NCBI RefSeq assembly: GCF_003966225.1
Contig: NZ_RXNU01000003.1
Span: 248,001 to 312,000, forward strand
Source of the DNA: Shewanella canadensis
GTDB lineage: Bacteria; Pseudomonadota; Gammaproteobacteria; Enterobacterales; Shewanellaceae
Reading direction: 5' to 3'
DNA length: 64,000 nt
Within the stretch, counting starts at the first letter, position 1. Every line of letters begins with the position of its first letter. The notes beneath the pieces were generated by a model, which made no database searches, was not told the origin of the DNA, and worked only from the letters and a program-made list of their open reading frames with translations. The translations under genes were made by a program, and so were the position numbers. Shown here piece by piece: positions 46,980 to 55,546 of the stretch.

Positions 46980-47018
46980 AAGCACTCTAAGTCTATTTTA
47001 GTCAGACTTAGAGTGCTT
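46980..47018. terminator. rho-independent terminator, 15-base stem
   Basis: AAGCACTCTAAGTCT and AGACTTAGAGTGCTT, perfect arms with a 9-base loop. It closes the minus-strand YiaV/YiaW-like unit. Confidence 0.8.
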
Positions 47019-47050
47019 ATTTATACATATTCGTTATTCTAGTTTTGAGC

Positions 47051-48274
47051 TTATAACGAGTGGAAATAGTATATTTGAGATTTCATTCTGATAATGATCC
47101 CCCTAACGACATCTAAGAAAGCCATAAAAGCAATTGGTTTTTCTCCAGAAATCCATGCTAGCCCCACCGCCCCCACAGGTACATCGCTACCTTCCGCTTC
47201 GTCTATTTTCAATCGAACAAAATGGTGTTTGTTATATGCATTTTTCACTGTGGTATTTCGGACAGCAGCTTCAACAGAAACCAAGCTCCCTTGTGACTCT
47301 CCAGTTGCTTCAATTATTCCCTCAACTGTCGCGTTGAAAATTTTGCCAGGATAGATAGCGCTAGTGAATTCTGCTCGTTGGTTCCTCCTTACATTTCGAA
47401 GAGCTTGGTGGTTGACACGCATAAGGACATACTTCTCATCTGTATACATATGAATTCGCGGTGCAGCCCCAACGTATTGCCCTTCACGCATTATAAAGTT
47501 GGTAACGTAACCATCTGCCGGAGCATATATTTTGGTATGTTCCAAATTCCATTCTGCTTGTTTTAGCGCTGCAAGTGTGCGTTCATGCTCAGCTTGAGCG
47601 TCAGTGACTTTTGTAATTGCCTTCTCAATTTCTTGTTGTGCTTGTATCTGCGCAGTACGAATTTTGTCGATATTATTATCTAGAGCTACGACTTCAGCAA
47701 TAGATTGATTAATTGCAGCTTGTTGTTGGTCTAGTTTTGATTCTGTTACCGTATTCGGTACTATTTTATTTTGGGTCTTATAACGTTCTCCAGTTTTATT
47801 TTTCCAGTCTAAATCTTGATTGGCAGCAAGTAAGCGTGCTTCGGCGATTTTTGCATCGTCTTCAAGACTACTTGCGGCGTGTTTTGTTATGGCGACATCA
47901 TTTACCGCCATATCGATAGCCGCAGACTTACTTTTCAACTCAGCTCTGGATTGAACGACAGATAGTCGGTAAGGAGCATCTTCGAGTTCATATATTAATT
48001 CGCCTTTTGATACGCGCTGGTTAGGCTCTACATAAATCGCTTTAACGTTTCCAGTTACTTGAGTAGAAGCCGGGCGTAGTTGAATATGGGGTGATTGAAC
48101 AACGGAACCTCCTGACATATCCATCGGTGTATAATTAAGTAAACCAACCCACACAAATAGTAGCCATAACCCACCGCCAGCAAATGAAAACAGCTTTGTC
48201 CCCTTATTCCAAGGCATACCAACTAATCGAAGTATATAAATTAATAATGTCCAAACCGCTAAACCTTCAATCAT
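47051..48274 (-). CDS. HlyD-family membrane fusion protein, YiaV-like
   Basis: Inner-membrane-anchored periplasmic adaptor. Two N-terminal hydrophobic segments (about residues 5-20 and 28-48) precede the half-lipoyl domain (RPASTQVTGNVKAIYVEPNQRVSKGELIYEL), a long coiled-coil hairpin (residues about 95-235, with repeated glutamine and alanine heptads), the second lipoyl half (TKIYAPADGYVTNFIMREGQYVG) and a beta-barrel. The two-helix start and small membrane partner match YiaV/YibH rather than EmrA or AcrA. Start codon overlaps the stop of the DUF3302-like gene. No outer-membrane channel gene is adjacent. Confidence 0.85.
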   Translation of the reverse strand: MIEGLAVWTLLIYILRLVGMPWNKGTKLFSFAGGGLWLLFVWVGLLNYTPMDMSGGSVVQSPHIQLRPASTQVTGNVKAIYVEPNQRVSKGELIYELEDAPYRLSVVQSRAELKSKSAAIDMAVNDVAITKHAASSLEDDAKIAEARLLAANQDLDWKNKTGERYKTQNKIVPNTVTESKLDQQQAAINQSIAEVVALDNNIDKIRTAQIQAQQEIEKAITKVTDAQAEHERTLAALKQAEWNLEHTKIYAPADGYVTNFIMREGQYVGAAPRIHMYTDEKYVLMRVNHQALRNVRRNQRAEFTSAIYPGKIFNATVEGIIEATGESQGSLVSVEAAVRNTTVKNAYNKHHFVRLKIDEAEGSDVPVGAVGLAWISGEKPIAFMAFLDVVRGIIIRMKSQIYYFHSL

Positions 48275-48609
48275 TACTTTGATTCCTCTAACTGTTGAGT
48301 GCTTTCAACACTACTGGTATGCCATATATCTCTAATTTTTCTAACCGCAGATTCAAAGTCCGTAAATGCGATAATAACTGCAATGACCCATACCCAGTGC
48401 CAAATAAACCCAATCCAGGTGAGTACGGTTATTAATCCGAGTTGACGGTGTTCTGATTTGTGTGCTTTATCCATGGGTAATTCGTGTATTTTCCAAAAAC
48501 CAATAGCAGCTAATACAATTGTTGCCACCATTACGACAAATGCCGCTATATGCAGGCCAGTATCTGCACTTGTTTCTACAAATGGCATCGATAATAAACT
48601 CATCGTCAT
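48274..48609 (-). CDS. DUF3302-like inner-membrane protein, YiaW-like
   Basis: Small membrane protein of 111 residues with two hydrophobic helices (about 14-36 and 52-74) separated by a charged loop FWKIHELPMDKAHKSEHRQLG. This resembles E. coli YiaW, which is paired with the HlyD protein YiaV. The tail is charged and cytoplasmic or coiled. ATG at 48609 has GAGGAG just upstream; the TTG four codons earlier is less likely. Translation is coupled to the adaptor gene by overlap (TAATG). Confidence 0.75.
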   Translation of the reverse strand: MTMSLLSMPFVETSADTGLHIAAFVVMVATIVLAAIGFWKIHELPMDKAHKSEHRQLGLITVLTWIGFIWHWVWVIAVIIAFTDFESAVRKIRDIWHTSSVESTQQLEESK

Positions 48610-48793
48610 CTCTCTCCTCAATTAATCTCCACTAATTATGAAGGGAAATGTTTTTTATTTTTAACTTTTAACCAATCCTATCTAAAGAAGTGATTGGAAT
48701 GATATAAATGCTCCAATGTGTTCGTAAGTAGGGTTTAATCCAATACTTTATAGATGAATTGAACTGTTTTTACCTATAAAGAGGACATTAAAG

Positions 48794-49111
48794 ATGAGTA
48801 AATATGAAACATCGAGAGAGTTATTCCAATTAGCGATACAGAGTTTAGCCAATGAAGGAAGCTTTCGAAGCCGCTTGTCGCGGTCTTTGTCCATTATCTC
48901 AGTAATCAACCCGGAAAGTGAGCTACCAAGCCATACCTATGATGAATTCCAAGCGCTTAGAAGTTTGTCACATATAAACAATACTGATGATTCAGACGAT
49001 GTCAGTTCTTTGTATGATAACTCGTTAAATACAATGCAGATCTCTTGTGTTATCAATTCATTTGTTCATATCTATCGATGTTTAGAGAGTATGGAGGTTT
49101 CAGTGAAATAG
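48794..49111 (+). CDS. hypothetical protein in export cluster
   Basis: A 105-residue protein of unknown function, predicted helical and acidic in its middle part (residues about 55-75, NNTDDSDDVSSLYDNS). No signal peptide, no membrane helix. The start ATG has GAGGACATTAAAG upstream. It is divergent from the YiaW-like gene (185 bases away) and 390 bases before the second HlyD gene. I do not recognise a family. Position suggests a link to the export cluster, but nothing in the sequence shows it. Confidence 0.5.
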   Translation: MSKYETSRELFQLAIQSLANEGSFRSRLSRSLSIISVINPESELPSHTYDEFQALRSLSHINNTDDSDDVSSLYDNSLNTMQISCVINSFVHIYRCLESMEVSVK

Positions 49112-49498
49112 GGGCTAATGTAAGTGTCTTATTTAGGGGTGATGCCGTCCAAGCTCTATGTATATGACATAGGCTAGTAAGTGCATCACTGCAAATATTC
49201 TATAAATAGTTACTAATCACCTGACCGGCTAAAAGATGATTCTCATTTAAGGTGGGGCATCGAATGAACACGCGATAGCAAAGCAGGAATCCCTTGAGGA
49301 ACTAGTGTTAGAGAGATGGTGTCCCATATCGAACCTATCTGATGGGGTTATTCCATTCTCACACATAAAGTATTAACGATTTATATACTCTCCAAACAAA
49401 CTCAACTCAGATTACTAACTCTGGATTGACGCTAAATACGTGATGTCTAACTATTTAAAATAGACTACTATCCATTAACCAAGCGAGTAAAATTTACC
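49112..49498. other. intergenic region ahead of the second HlyD gene
   Basis: Spacer of about 390 bases with stops in all frames, no terminator or obvious operator. A weak promoter-like TTTATATACTCTCC stretch lies near 49380. Confidence 0.45.
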
Positions 49499-50617
49499 AT
49501 GAAACAAGAAGCTTTGAATTCAGTACAGAATGCTGATGACAAAACAGAATCAGTCGTTCAGAAAAAGTTTCAAATACTTACACTAGGCATGGCACTGTTT
49601 TCATTGGTAATATTGATATGGTATATCGCAGCTGATCAAATCACACCGTTCACTGATAACTCTCGAGTTCGAGCGTTTGTTACTCCAGTCGCCTCTTCAG
49701 TGTCTGGGTATGTAACTAGCTTACCGGTTAAAAATAATCAATTGGTGCAGCAGGGGGAGTTAATTGCCAGTATTGACCCTGAGCCATATCAACTAGCCGT
49801 TGAGCAAGCCAAAGCAGAATTAGAGTTAGCAGGGAAGGATGTGGGAGTCAAAACAGCTCATGTTGCAACAGCGAATGCTAACTTTGTAGAAGCAAAAACA
49901 CAGTTGAAGCTAGCCGAGCTTAATTACCAACGAGTATATTCAATAGGGCAACAGGGGTATGTCTCTAAGTCCGAAATTGATGATGCACGGACATCTTTGG
50001 AAAGCAAAAAAGCTTATGTTGCGGCGTCGCTTGCGGAGCTTGAACAAGCAAAAGTTGATGCGGGGACCAACTTTGAACATAACCCGACACTTACAAAAGC
50101 GTTAGCGAAGCTTTCTCAGGCCGAAGTTGATCTAAAAAACACCTCGATTTACGCTCCAAGAAAGGGGATTGTTTCTAACTTACGATATGACACCGGTGTT
50201 TATGTAAGTGCAGGCTCACCTATAATGACACATATTTCAGTGACCAATGTTTGGTTAGAGGGGCACTTAAGAGAGAATAACTTACAAAATATTCAACTCG
50301 GTAATGCAGTTTCTATCGTATTTGATTCAGCTCCGGGTAAGGTATTTCAAGGAAGAGTTCGTTCCATTAGTTATGGTATTCAATTTGATTCCAGCTCGAT
50401 AGTAGGCCAACTTCAGGCTTCTATTCCCAAAACTGGATGGCTAAGGGATGCTCAACGATTTCCAGTAATCGTTGAATTTACAAGTGAGATCCCTCCTGGT
50501 ATTAAACGGGAAGGCGGTCAAGCTGACATAATTGTGTTCACCCAAGATAGCGGCTTATTAACATCATTGGGTCATGCGTATATAAGTATTATGAGTTGGT
50601 TGAGTTATGTCTATTAA
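49499..50617 (+). CDS. HlyD/EmrA-type membrane fusion protein
   Basis: Single-anchor periplasmic adaptor of 372 residues. One transmembrane helix (residues about 27-48), half-lipoyl segment VTPVASSVSGYVTSLPVKNNQLVQQGELIASIDPEPYQ, coiled-coil hairpin (about 95-205), second lipoyl half NTSIYAPRKGIVSNLRYDTGVYVSAG, and barrel VWLEGHLRENNLQNIQLGNAVSIVF. This fits the EmrA/AaeA group. It overlaps the DUF2955 gene by 11 bases, so the two form an export pair like AaeA with AaeB. A channel protein is not encoded nearby. Confidence 0.88.
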   Translation: MKQEALNSVQNADDKTESVVQKKFQILTLGMALFSLVILIWYIAADQITPFTDNSRVRAFVTPVASSVSGYVTSLPVKNNQLVQQGELIASIDPEPYQLAVEQAKAELELAGKDVGVKTAHVATANANFVEAKTQLKLAELNYQRVYSIGQQGYVSKSEIDDARTSLESKKAYVAASLAELEQAKVDAGTNFEHNPTLTKALAKLSQAEVDLKNTSIYAPRKGIVSNLRYDTGVYVSAGSPIMTHISVTNVWLEGHLRENNLQNIQLGNAVSIVFDSAPGKVFQGRVRSISYGIQFDSSSIVGQLQASIPKTGWLRDAQRFPVIVEFTSEIPPGIKREGGQADIIVFTQDSGLLTSLGHAYISIMSWLSYVY

Positions 50618-51641
50618 TGCTATGAATACTTCTCGTGGTGATGGGTTTCTTAAGGATATGATTCGTTATGTGTTGGCTGTTATGGTCCCTGTAATCATTA
50701 CGATGATTTGGCAATGGGAGCTCGCATACATTTGTCCTACATTAGTCACGGTATTAGTCGCTCCGAAAGCTCAGGTCTTATCCAAACATCAGGTGTATTC
50801 ACTGCTACTGGCAATGTTGGGATCTTCCATCGTGAGTATACTATTAATAGGACTAATAAAGCCCTATCCAGTGGTGAGCATAATAGCGACTGGTTGGGTA
50901 TTGTACTGGACTTTTCGTTTTCAGGCTAAAGGAGGGAGCTTGCTTGTTGCGTTATTATGGTTGTTGTCGACGTTGAGCTATCCTGCTTTTGCTGTGTTAG
51001 ACATGCAATTTACCATCAATAACATAACCGGGCTGTTAACTTCTTACTCAATCGCGATCGCTGCTTCTATTTTCTGTTTCGCGCTCATTCCCAATAAAAA
51101 CACAGTTAACCAGACAAGAAAAAGCGAAGAGTACAATGAACATGAAGTTTCCCGTTTTGCTTTACAAAATACATTAGTGTTACTGCCTTTGTTTACTGCT
51201 TTTATTATGTTCGAACTACAGTATGGAATACTGTTTTTGATCTATGCTTCGTTGTTGGTCACTCAGGGCAGTTTGAACCAAGGGTTAAAGAGCCTTGTTG
51301 GCTTAATGATGGCTAACGGATTGGGCGGGTTAGTCGCTATTATCGCATTTGAATTGAGTATCATGGCACCTATTGCTCCTTTTTACATGTCGGTAGTCTT
51401 ATTATTCTCAATGATATTTACGTATAAAACCTTCACGAAAGGGGCTCTCTATTCGAGTGCGTTTAGTTGTTTTTTGATATTGCTTACAGATGTGACAACC
51501 ACGATTGGTTATTCAGTTGATACGTTTTTCTATGAAAGGTTACTATTTATCGCTTTAGCTAACTTGTATGTACTTTGTGCGTTTATAGTATTAAAAGCTG
51601 GCAACGCACTTAAGTCGTCACCAAAACCAATATATAGTTAA
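50607..51641 (+). CDS. DUF2955 membrane protein, FUSC-like transporter
   Basis: Integral membrane protein of 344 residues with about 10 hydrophobic helices in two clusters separated by a charged loop (residues about 168-185, NKNTVNQTRKSEEYNEHE). The DUF2955 family is related to the FUSC/AaeB aromatic-acid exporters, where one subunit moves the substrate and the HlyD partner links it across the periplasm. The substrate is unknown. Overlap with the adaptor gene indicates coupling. Confidence 0.8.
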   Translation: MSINAMNTSRGDGFLKDMIRYVLAVMVPVIITMIWQWELAYICPTLVTVLVAPKAQVLSKHQVYSLLLAMLGSSIVSILLIGLIKPYPVVSIIATGWVLYWTFRFQAKGGSLLVALLWLLSTLSYPAFAVLDMQFTINNITGLLTSYSIAIAASIFCFALIPNKNTVNQTRKSEEYNEHEVSRFALQNTLVLLPLFTAFIMFELQYGILFLIYASLLVTQGSLNQGLKSLVGLMMANGLGGLVAIIAFELSIMAPIAPFYMSVVLLFSMIFTYKTFTKGALYSSAFSCFLILLTDVTTTIGYSVDTFFYERLLFIALANLYVLCAFIVLKAGNALKSSPKPIYS

Positions 51642-52251
51642 TCCTTGTTCGTTGTGATGAGACATCAATTGATTTTATTAGCGATGTGATCGGAATCCAC
51701 AACATTTGCAAAGGCTTAAAGCTCGTATCTATATTTAACACATTAACAGTTCCGTGCTATCGTACTAATTATCAATAGCTTACTGTGCCTGTATAAGATT
51801 CAAACTAATGAGTAAGGTCAAAACTGTGGAGCAATCCAAAAGAGTTGGTGAGGGGGATTGTAGATGCTAACTGTTAATCAATGAATTCGGTAATTGACCG
51901 ATTATATCAAAAACCTCCAAAAGCTGAGATATACAGTCTATTTTGATCTACCAGAGTGGTTTTAATTTATGATGTTATACATATTATAAAGCTTAGTAGG
52001 AAATAATGAAGTCAATAATATTATTAATATATAGGGTGAGGGAAAAGAGTGTAAAAGACTTTTTAATTTATTTATGAAAATGTTTTCAGTTTCAAAGTAT
52101 ACAGCAATGGGGTTAGTGTTAAGTTTTAATGAGGCGTGAGATAACTTAAATCGCATTCATACAATTATCATCATTGATTGGTGGGATAAATAAAAGAAAA
52201 TTAGAATTGTTAGCAAATAAGTTGCTACCTGTTATTAATAGGAGGTGGGAC
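51642..52251. other. AT-rich intergenic region
   Basis: About 600 bases, strongly AT-rich, with stops in all frames. No terminator is clear for the DUF2955 gene. AGGAGG at 52240-52245 opens the leader ORF described next. Confidence 0.5.
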
Positions 52252-52290
52252 TTGTTACTTTATTTTCTACTTTTACCTTATATGGAGTGA
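52252..52290 (+). CDS. 12-residue hydrophobic leader ORF
   Basis: TTG-started mini-ORF (MLLYFLLLPYME) six bases after a perfect AGGAGG. It lies 68 bases upstream of the persulfide reductase start. A second mini-ORF (52292-52330) follows with a one-base gap after its stop codon. The strength of the ribosome-binding site is out of proportion with the short frame. It may be a leader peptide or a relic of a lost gene. Confidence 0.3.
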   Translation: MLLYFLLLPYME

Positions 52291-52358
52291 CATGTTTAGC
52301 TTTGTTGGAACTTTGCTACAGCAGCTTTAGCTCTTTTCAAAAAATCACTGGAGTTTAT

Positions 52359-54074
52359 ATGAGAATTTTAATAGTTGGCGGCGTGGCAGGTGGAGCATCT
52401 GCAGCAGCAAGATCTAGAAGACTTAACGAAAATGCAGAAATCGTAATGTTTGAAAGAGGTCCAGTAGTGTCGTTCTCAAACTGCTGTCTTCCTTATCATA
52501 TTTCTGGGGTTGTTGAAAAAGAAGAGACGCTAATTTTGATGAATCCTAAAAAGTTCAAGGCATGGTTTAACATAGATGCACGTGTTAACAGTAATGTCAT
52601 TTCAGTCAATAGCGAAGAGAAATCAATTAGGGTAGAAAATACACTAACGGGGGAGATAACCACGGAACAATATGATGCCCTAGTTGTTTCACCAGGCGCT
52701 GGTGCGATAACCCCTCCATTCAATGGCCTAGATAAGATCAATTACTACAACTTAAAGACAGTTGCTGACGTTTCTAAGATTGTGTCTTTTGCTACTGAGA
52801 AACGACCTAAGCATATGACTGTTATTGGTGGTGGATTTATTGGCTTAGAGGCTGCTGAAAATTTACGCGAACGTGGCATTGATGTCACTATCGTAGAAGG
52901 CTCAGATCAAATTATTCCTTTTGTTGATCGCGAGATATCTTACTTTGGTCAAGCTGAACTGGTGAAGCACGGCATTGAAGTCATTACTAATAATCTCGTA
53001 GAATCTTTCGATACACGTAAAGTTATTTTGAAATCAGGCAAACAAATTGAAACTGACGGTGTCATTTTAGCAATAGGCGTTAAACCATCGACGGATTTCC
53101 TAAAAGGTTCCGGTGTAGAGCTGAGTGACAGAGGCTACATTAAGGTAAGTGAGCGCTATGAAACAACCGCAAAAGATATTTACGCCGCAGGTGATGCTAT
53201 TTTGGTCAAAAACCAGCTTACAGGTCAAGATTTCCCCTTAGCGATGGCTGGACCTGCCAATAAGCAAGGACGCTTGATTGCAGATAGCATTCATGGTCGA
53301 AAGATCCTTAATAAAGGCTATATTGGCAGTGGTGTCGTGAAGTTATTTGGTATCAATATAGCCTCAACTGGCTTATCAGAGAAAATGCTAAAAAATACCG
53401 AAATAGACTATGAAGTAGTTTATGCCGCTCCCCCGGGTATTGTTGGCATCATGCCTGGTGCGCATCTAGTGTATTCTAAACTGCTCTTTGAAAAAGGAAC
53501 GGGAAAAATACTGGGCGGACAATTTGCTACAAAGGGATCACCTGATAAACGTGCAGATGTGGTCGCTACGGCCATAAAAGCAGGCCTAACGGTTGAAGAT
53601 TTAGCTGACTTAGAGCTCTGTTACGCGCCTTCGTTTGGAACCGGTAAAGATGTCGTCAATAAGATGGGCTATATTGGGTCCAATCTGAATGAAGGTACTT
53701 TTGAACAAGTGGCATTTACAGAGGTTCATGATCTACTACAAGCAGGCGAACAAGTTATCGATGTACGGGAAGAGATCGAATATCAGGCAGGTCATATTGA
53801 AGGAGCTGTCAATATTCCTATGAGTTCTATTCGTCAGCGTTTAGATGAGTTGGACATGACAAGAACAGTGTATGTTCATTGTCGTACAGGAGAGCGAAGC
53901 TACAATATGGCTATGATGCTTGGGGCAAATGGTTTTAATGTGAAGAATATTGCTGGTAGCTATGTTTTTGTTAAAGCCTATGAAGATATGATGCAATACA
54001 ACAACCCGTTGCGTAAGAATATCCTCATTGGTGATTGTAATGCTTGTGCAAGTGAACTAGAAAAGCGTAAGTAA
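52359..54074 (+). CDS. CoA/NADH-dependent persulfide reductase with rhodanese domain
   Basis: Flavoprotein of the coenzyme A-disulfide reductase group. FAD motif GGVAGGASAAARSRR at residues 7-21, catalytic cysteine Cys43 in SNCCLPYHISG, a second nucleotide motif VIGGGFIGLEAAE, and an ATG-type segment ending YAAGDAIL. A dimerisation domain (about 325-450) and a rhodanese domain (about 465-560) follow, with its cysteine in VHCRTGERSY. The tail has CNAC. This is the architecture of the Npsr enzyme of Shewanella loihica, which reduces persulfides and sulfur. ATG at 52359 has GGAG before it. Confidence 0.9.
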   Translation: MRILIVGGVAGGASAAARSRRLNENAEIVMFERGPVVSFSNCCLPYHISGVVEKEETLILMNPKKFKAWFNIDARVNSNVISVNSEEKSIRVENTLTGEITTEQYDALVVSPGAGAITPPFNGLDKINYYNLKTVADVSKIVSFATEKRPKHMTVIGGGFIGLEAAENLRERGIDVTIVEGSDQIIPFVDREISYFGQAELVKHGIEVITNNLVESFDTRKVILKSGKQIETDGVILAIGVKPSTDFLKGSGVELSDRGYIKVSERYETTAKDIYAAGDAILVKNQLTGQDFPLAMAGPANKQGRLIADSIHGRKILNKGYIGSGVVKLFGINIASTGLSEKMLKNTEIDYEVVYAAPPGIVGIMPGAHLVYSKLLFEKGTGKILGGQFATKGSPDKRADVVATAIKAGLTVEDLADLELCYAPSFGTGKDVVNKMGYIGSNLNEGTFEQVAFTEVHDLLQAGEQVIDVREEIEYQAGHIEGAVNIPMSSIRQRLDELDMTRTVYVHCRTGERSYNMAMMLGANGFNVKNIAGSYVFVKAYEDMMQYNNPLRKNILIGDCNACASELEKRK

Positions 54075-54241
54075 TGGCGTTACATTTATAAATTAGTGAA
54101 ATCAAGAAGCCATTCTAAGGCTTCTGGTTCTTTTATTGATAAATGCAGAGCAGGAAATGATAATTTGATTGTTAAATTATCAGCAAACTCAGTTTAAATC
54201 GGATTGTGTGGTTGGTGTTTGGATGACCATTTGATGTTGAT

Positions 54242-54274
54242 ATAAAAGCCAATATTTTGAGTATTGGCTTTTAT
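54242..54274 (+). terminator. rho-independent terminator
   Basis: ATAAAAGCCAATA-loop-TATTGGCTTTTAT, 168 bases after the persulfide reductase gene; A/T-rich on both sides. Confidence 0.65.
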
Positions 54275-54293
54275 ATCTCTGAGCCTTTATTTT

Positions 54294-54410
<117 letters not shown>

Positions 54411-54416
54411 CATATC

Positions 54417-55355
54417 TTACTTATATCGTTTACCCGCACGCTTTAATCTTTCAGCTTCCTGCTTAGCCTGTTTTTTTGCTTCTTTTTCAGCGACTAACTT
54501 AGCGACTTCTACTTTTTCAATATCGATCATCTCTGGGGTTTCCAGAGACAGATGGCCAATTTTTCCAGAACGGAACTCATGTAGTACAAGCTCAGAAACT
54601 TTATGAAGGTCGATGCGTCCACCGGGACGTAGCGCTCCTCTTTTACGACCTATGGCTTCGAGAAGTCCAATATCGGTATCGGGCAATTCTTTAAGTTTAT
54701 AACGCTCAGCAATCGCTTCAGGATAAGCTTGTAGAAAGTATTCTGCGGCGAACATGGCGACATCTTCATATTCCATGGCTGTGTCTTTAATGGCACCAGT
54801 TATTGCCAGGCGATAACTACTTTTTTCATTATCTACTTTTGGCCACAAGATCCCCGGAGTATCAGAGAGAACGATACCGTTTCTCAAGTTGATACGTTGC
54901 TGCACCTTAGTAACCGCAGGTTCATTACCTGTCTTAGCGATGGTTCTGCCTGCGAGTGTGTTGATGATGGTGGACTTTCCGACGTTCGGGATCCCCATGA
55001 TCATGGTGCGGATATCTTTTTCAAGTTTGTCACGGCTGGGAACAAACTTTCGACAGAGATCCGGAATGATCTTGACTTGAGCAGCCTGTAAAGTGGTAAT
55101 CGCCATCGCTTTTACCCCTTGTTCACGCTCCAGGTATTCGATCCAACGTTGGGTTACTTCAGGATCTGCTAAATCAGATTTATTCAGCAGCTTAATACAG
55201 GGCTTATCACCACGGAGTGTTGAAACCACTGGGTTTTCACTACTATATGGGATCCTTGCGTCGAGCACTTCGATAACCAGATCGACCTGAGGCATGACCT
55301 CTTCAATCTCTTTACGTGCCTTATGCATATGTCCCGGGTACCACTGAATTGCCAT
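54417..55355 (-). CDS. ylqF: ribosome biogenesis GTPase YlqF/RbgA
   Basis: Circularly permuted GTPase acting late in 50S assembly. The order of motifs is permuted: G4 in LLNKSDLADP (about residue 60), then G1 GIPNVGKSTIINTL (about 125), then G3 in SDTPGILWP. An N-terminal IQWYPGHMHKA (residues 3-13) is conserved in the family and the C-terminal part carries a charged helix. Length 312 fits RbgA-like proteins. Single gene. Confidence 0.92.
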   Translation of the reverse strand: MAIQWYPGHMHKARKEIEEVMPQVDLVIEVLDARIPYSSENPVVSTLRGDKPCIKLLNKSDLADPEVTQRWIEYLEREQGVKAMAITTLQAAQVKIIPDLCRKFVPSRDKLEKDIRTMIMGIPNVGKSTIINTLAGRTIAKTGNEPAVTKVQQRINLRNGIVLSDTPGILWPKVDNEKSSYRLAITGAIKDTAMEYEDVAMFAAEYFLQAYPEAIAERYKLKELPDTDIGLLEAIGRKRGALRPGGRIDLHKVSELVLHEFRSGKIGHLSLETPEMIDIEKVEVAKLVAEKEAKKQAKQEAERLKRAGKRYK

Positions 55356-55418
55356 TTTAACGCTCTGTATTAATTCTGTTAGGGGGATTTTACCTTGTTA
55401 AGGAAAAATTTCATCAAC

Positions 55419-55442
55419 AAAAAAGCGCCAATAGGCGCTTTT
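55419..55442 (-). terminator. rho-independent terminator of the 2OG-oxygenase gene
   Basis: AAAAGCGCC-AATA-GGCGCTTTT between the oxygenase and ylqF, both on the minus strand. A T-run follows the stem on that strand. A second hairpin TCTCTC-TTTTT-GAGAGA lies near 55515. Confidence 0.7.
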
Positions 55443-55546
55443 GTATGCGGGTTACGAAAAGTCCAGCCCAGTAATGGCCGTGAATTCATGCATAGCCTGA
55501 TGTGAGCGTGACTCCTTCTCTCTTTTTGAGAGAGAATTTATTGGGA

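Noticed and set aside
45822..54074. Prophage or integrative element
   Set aside because: No integrase, transposase, att-like repeat or phage structural gene is present; only AT bias and accessory genes.
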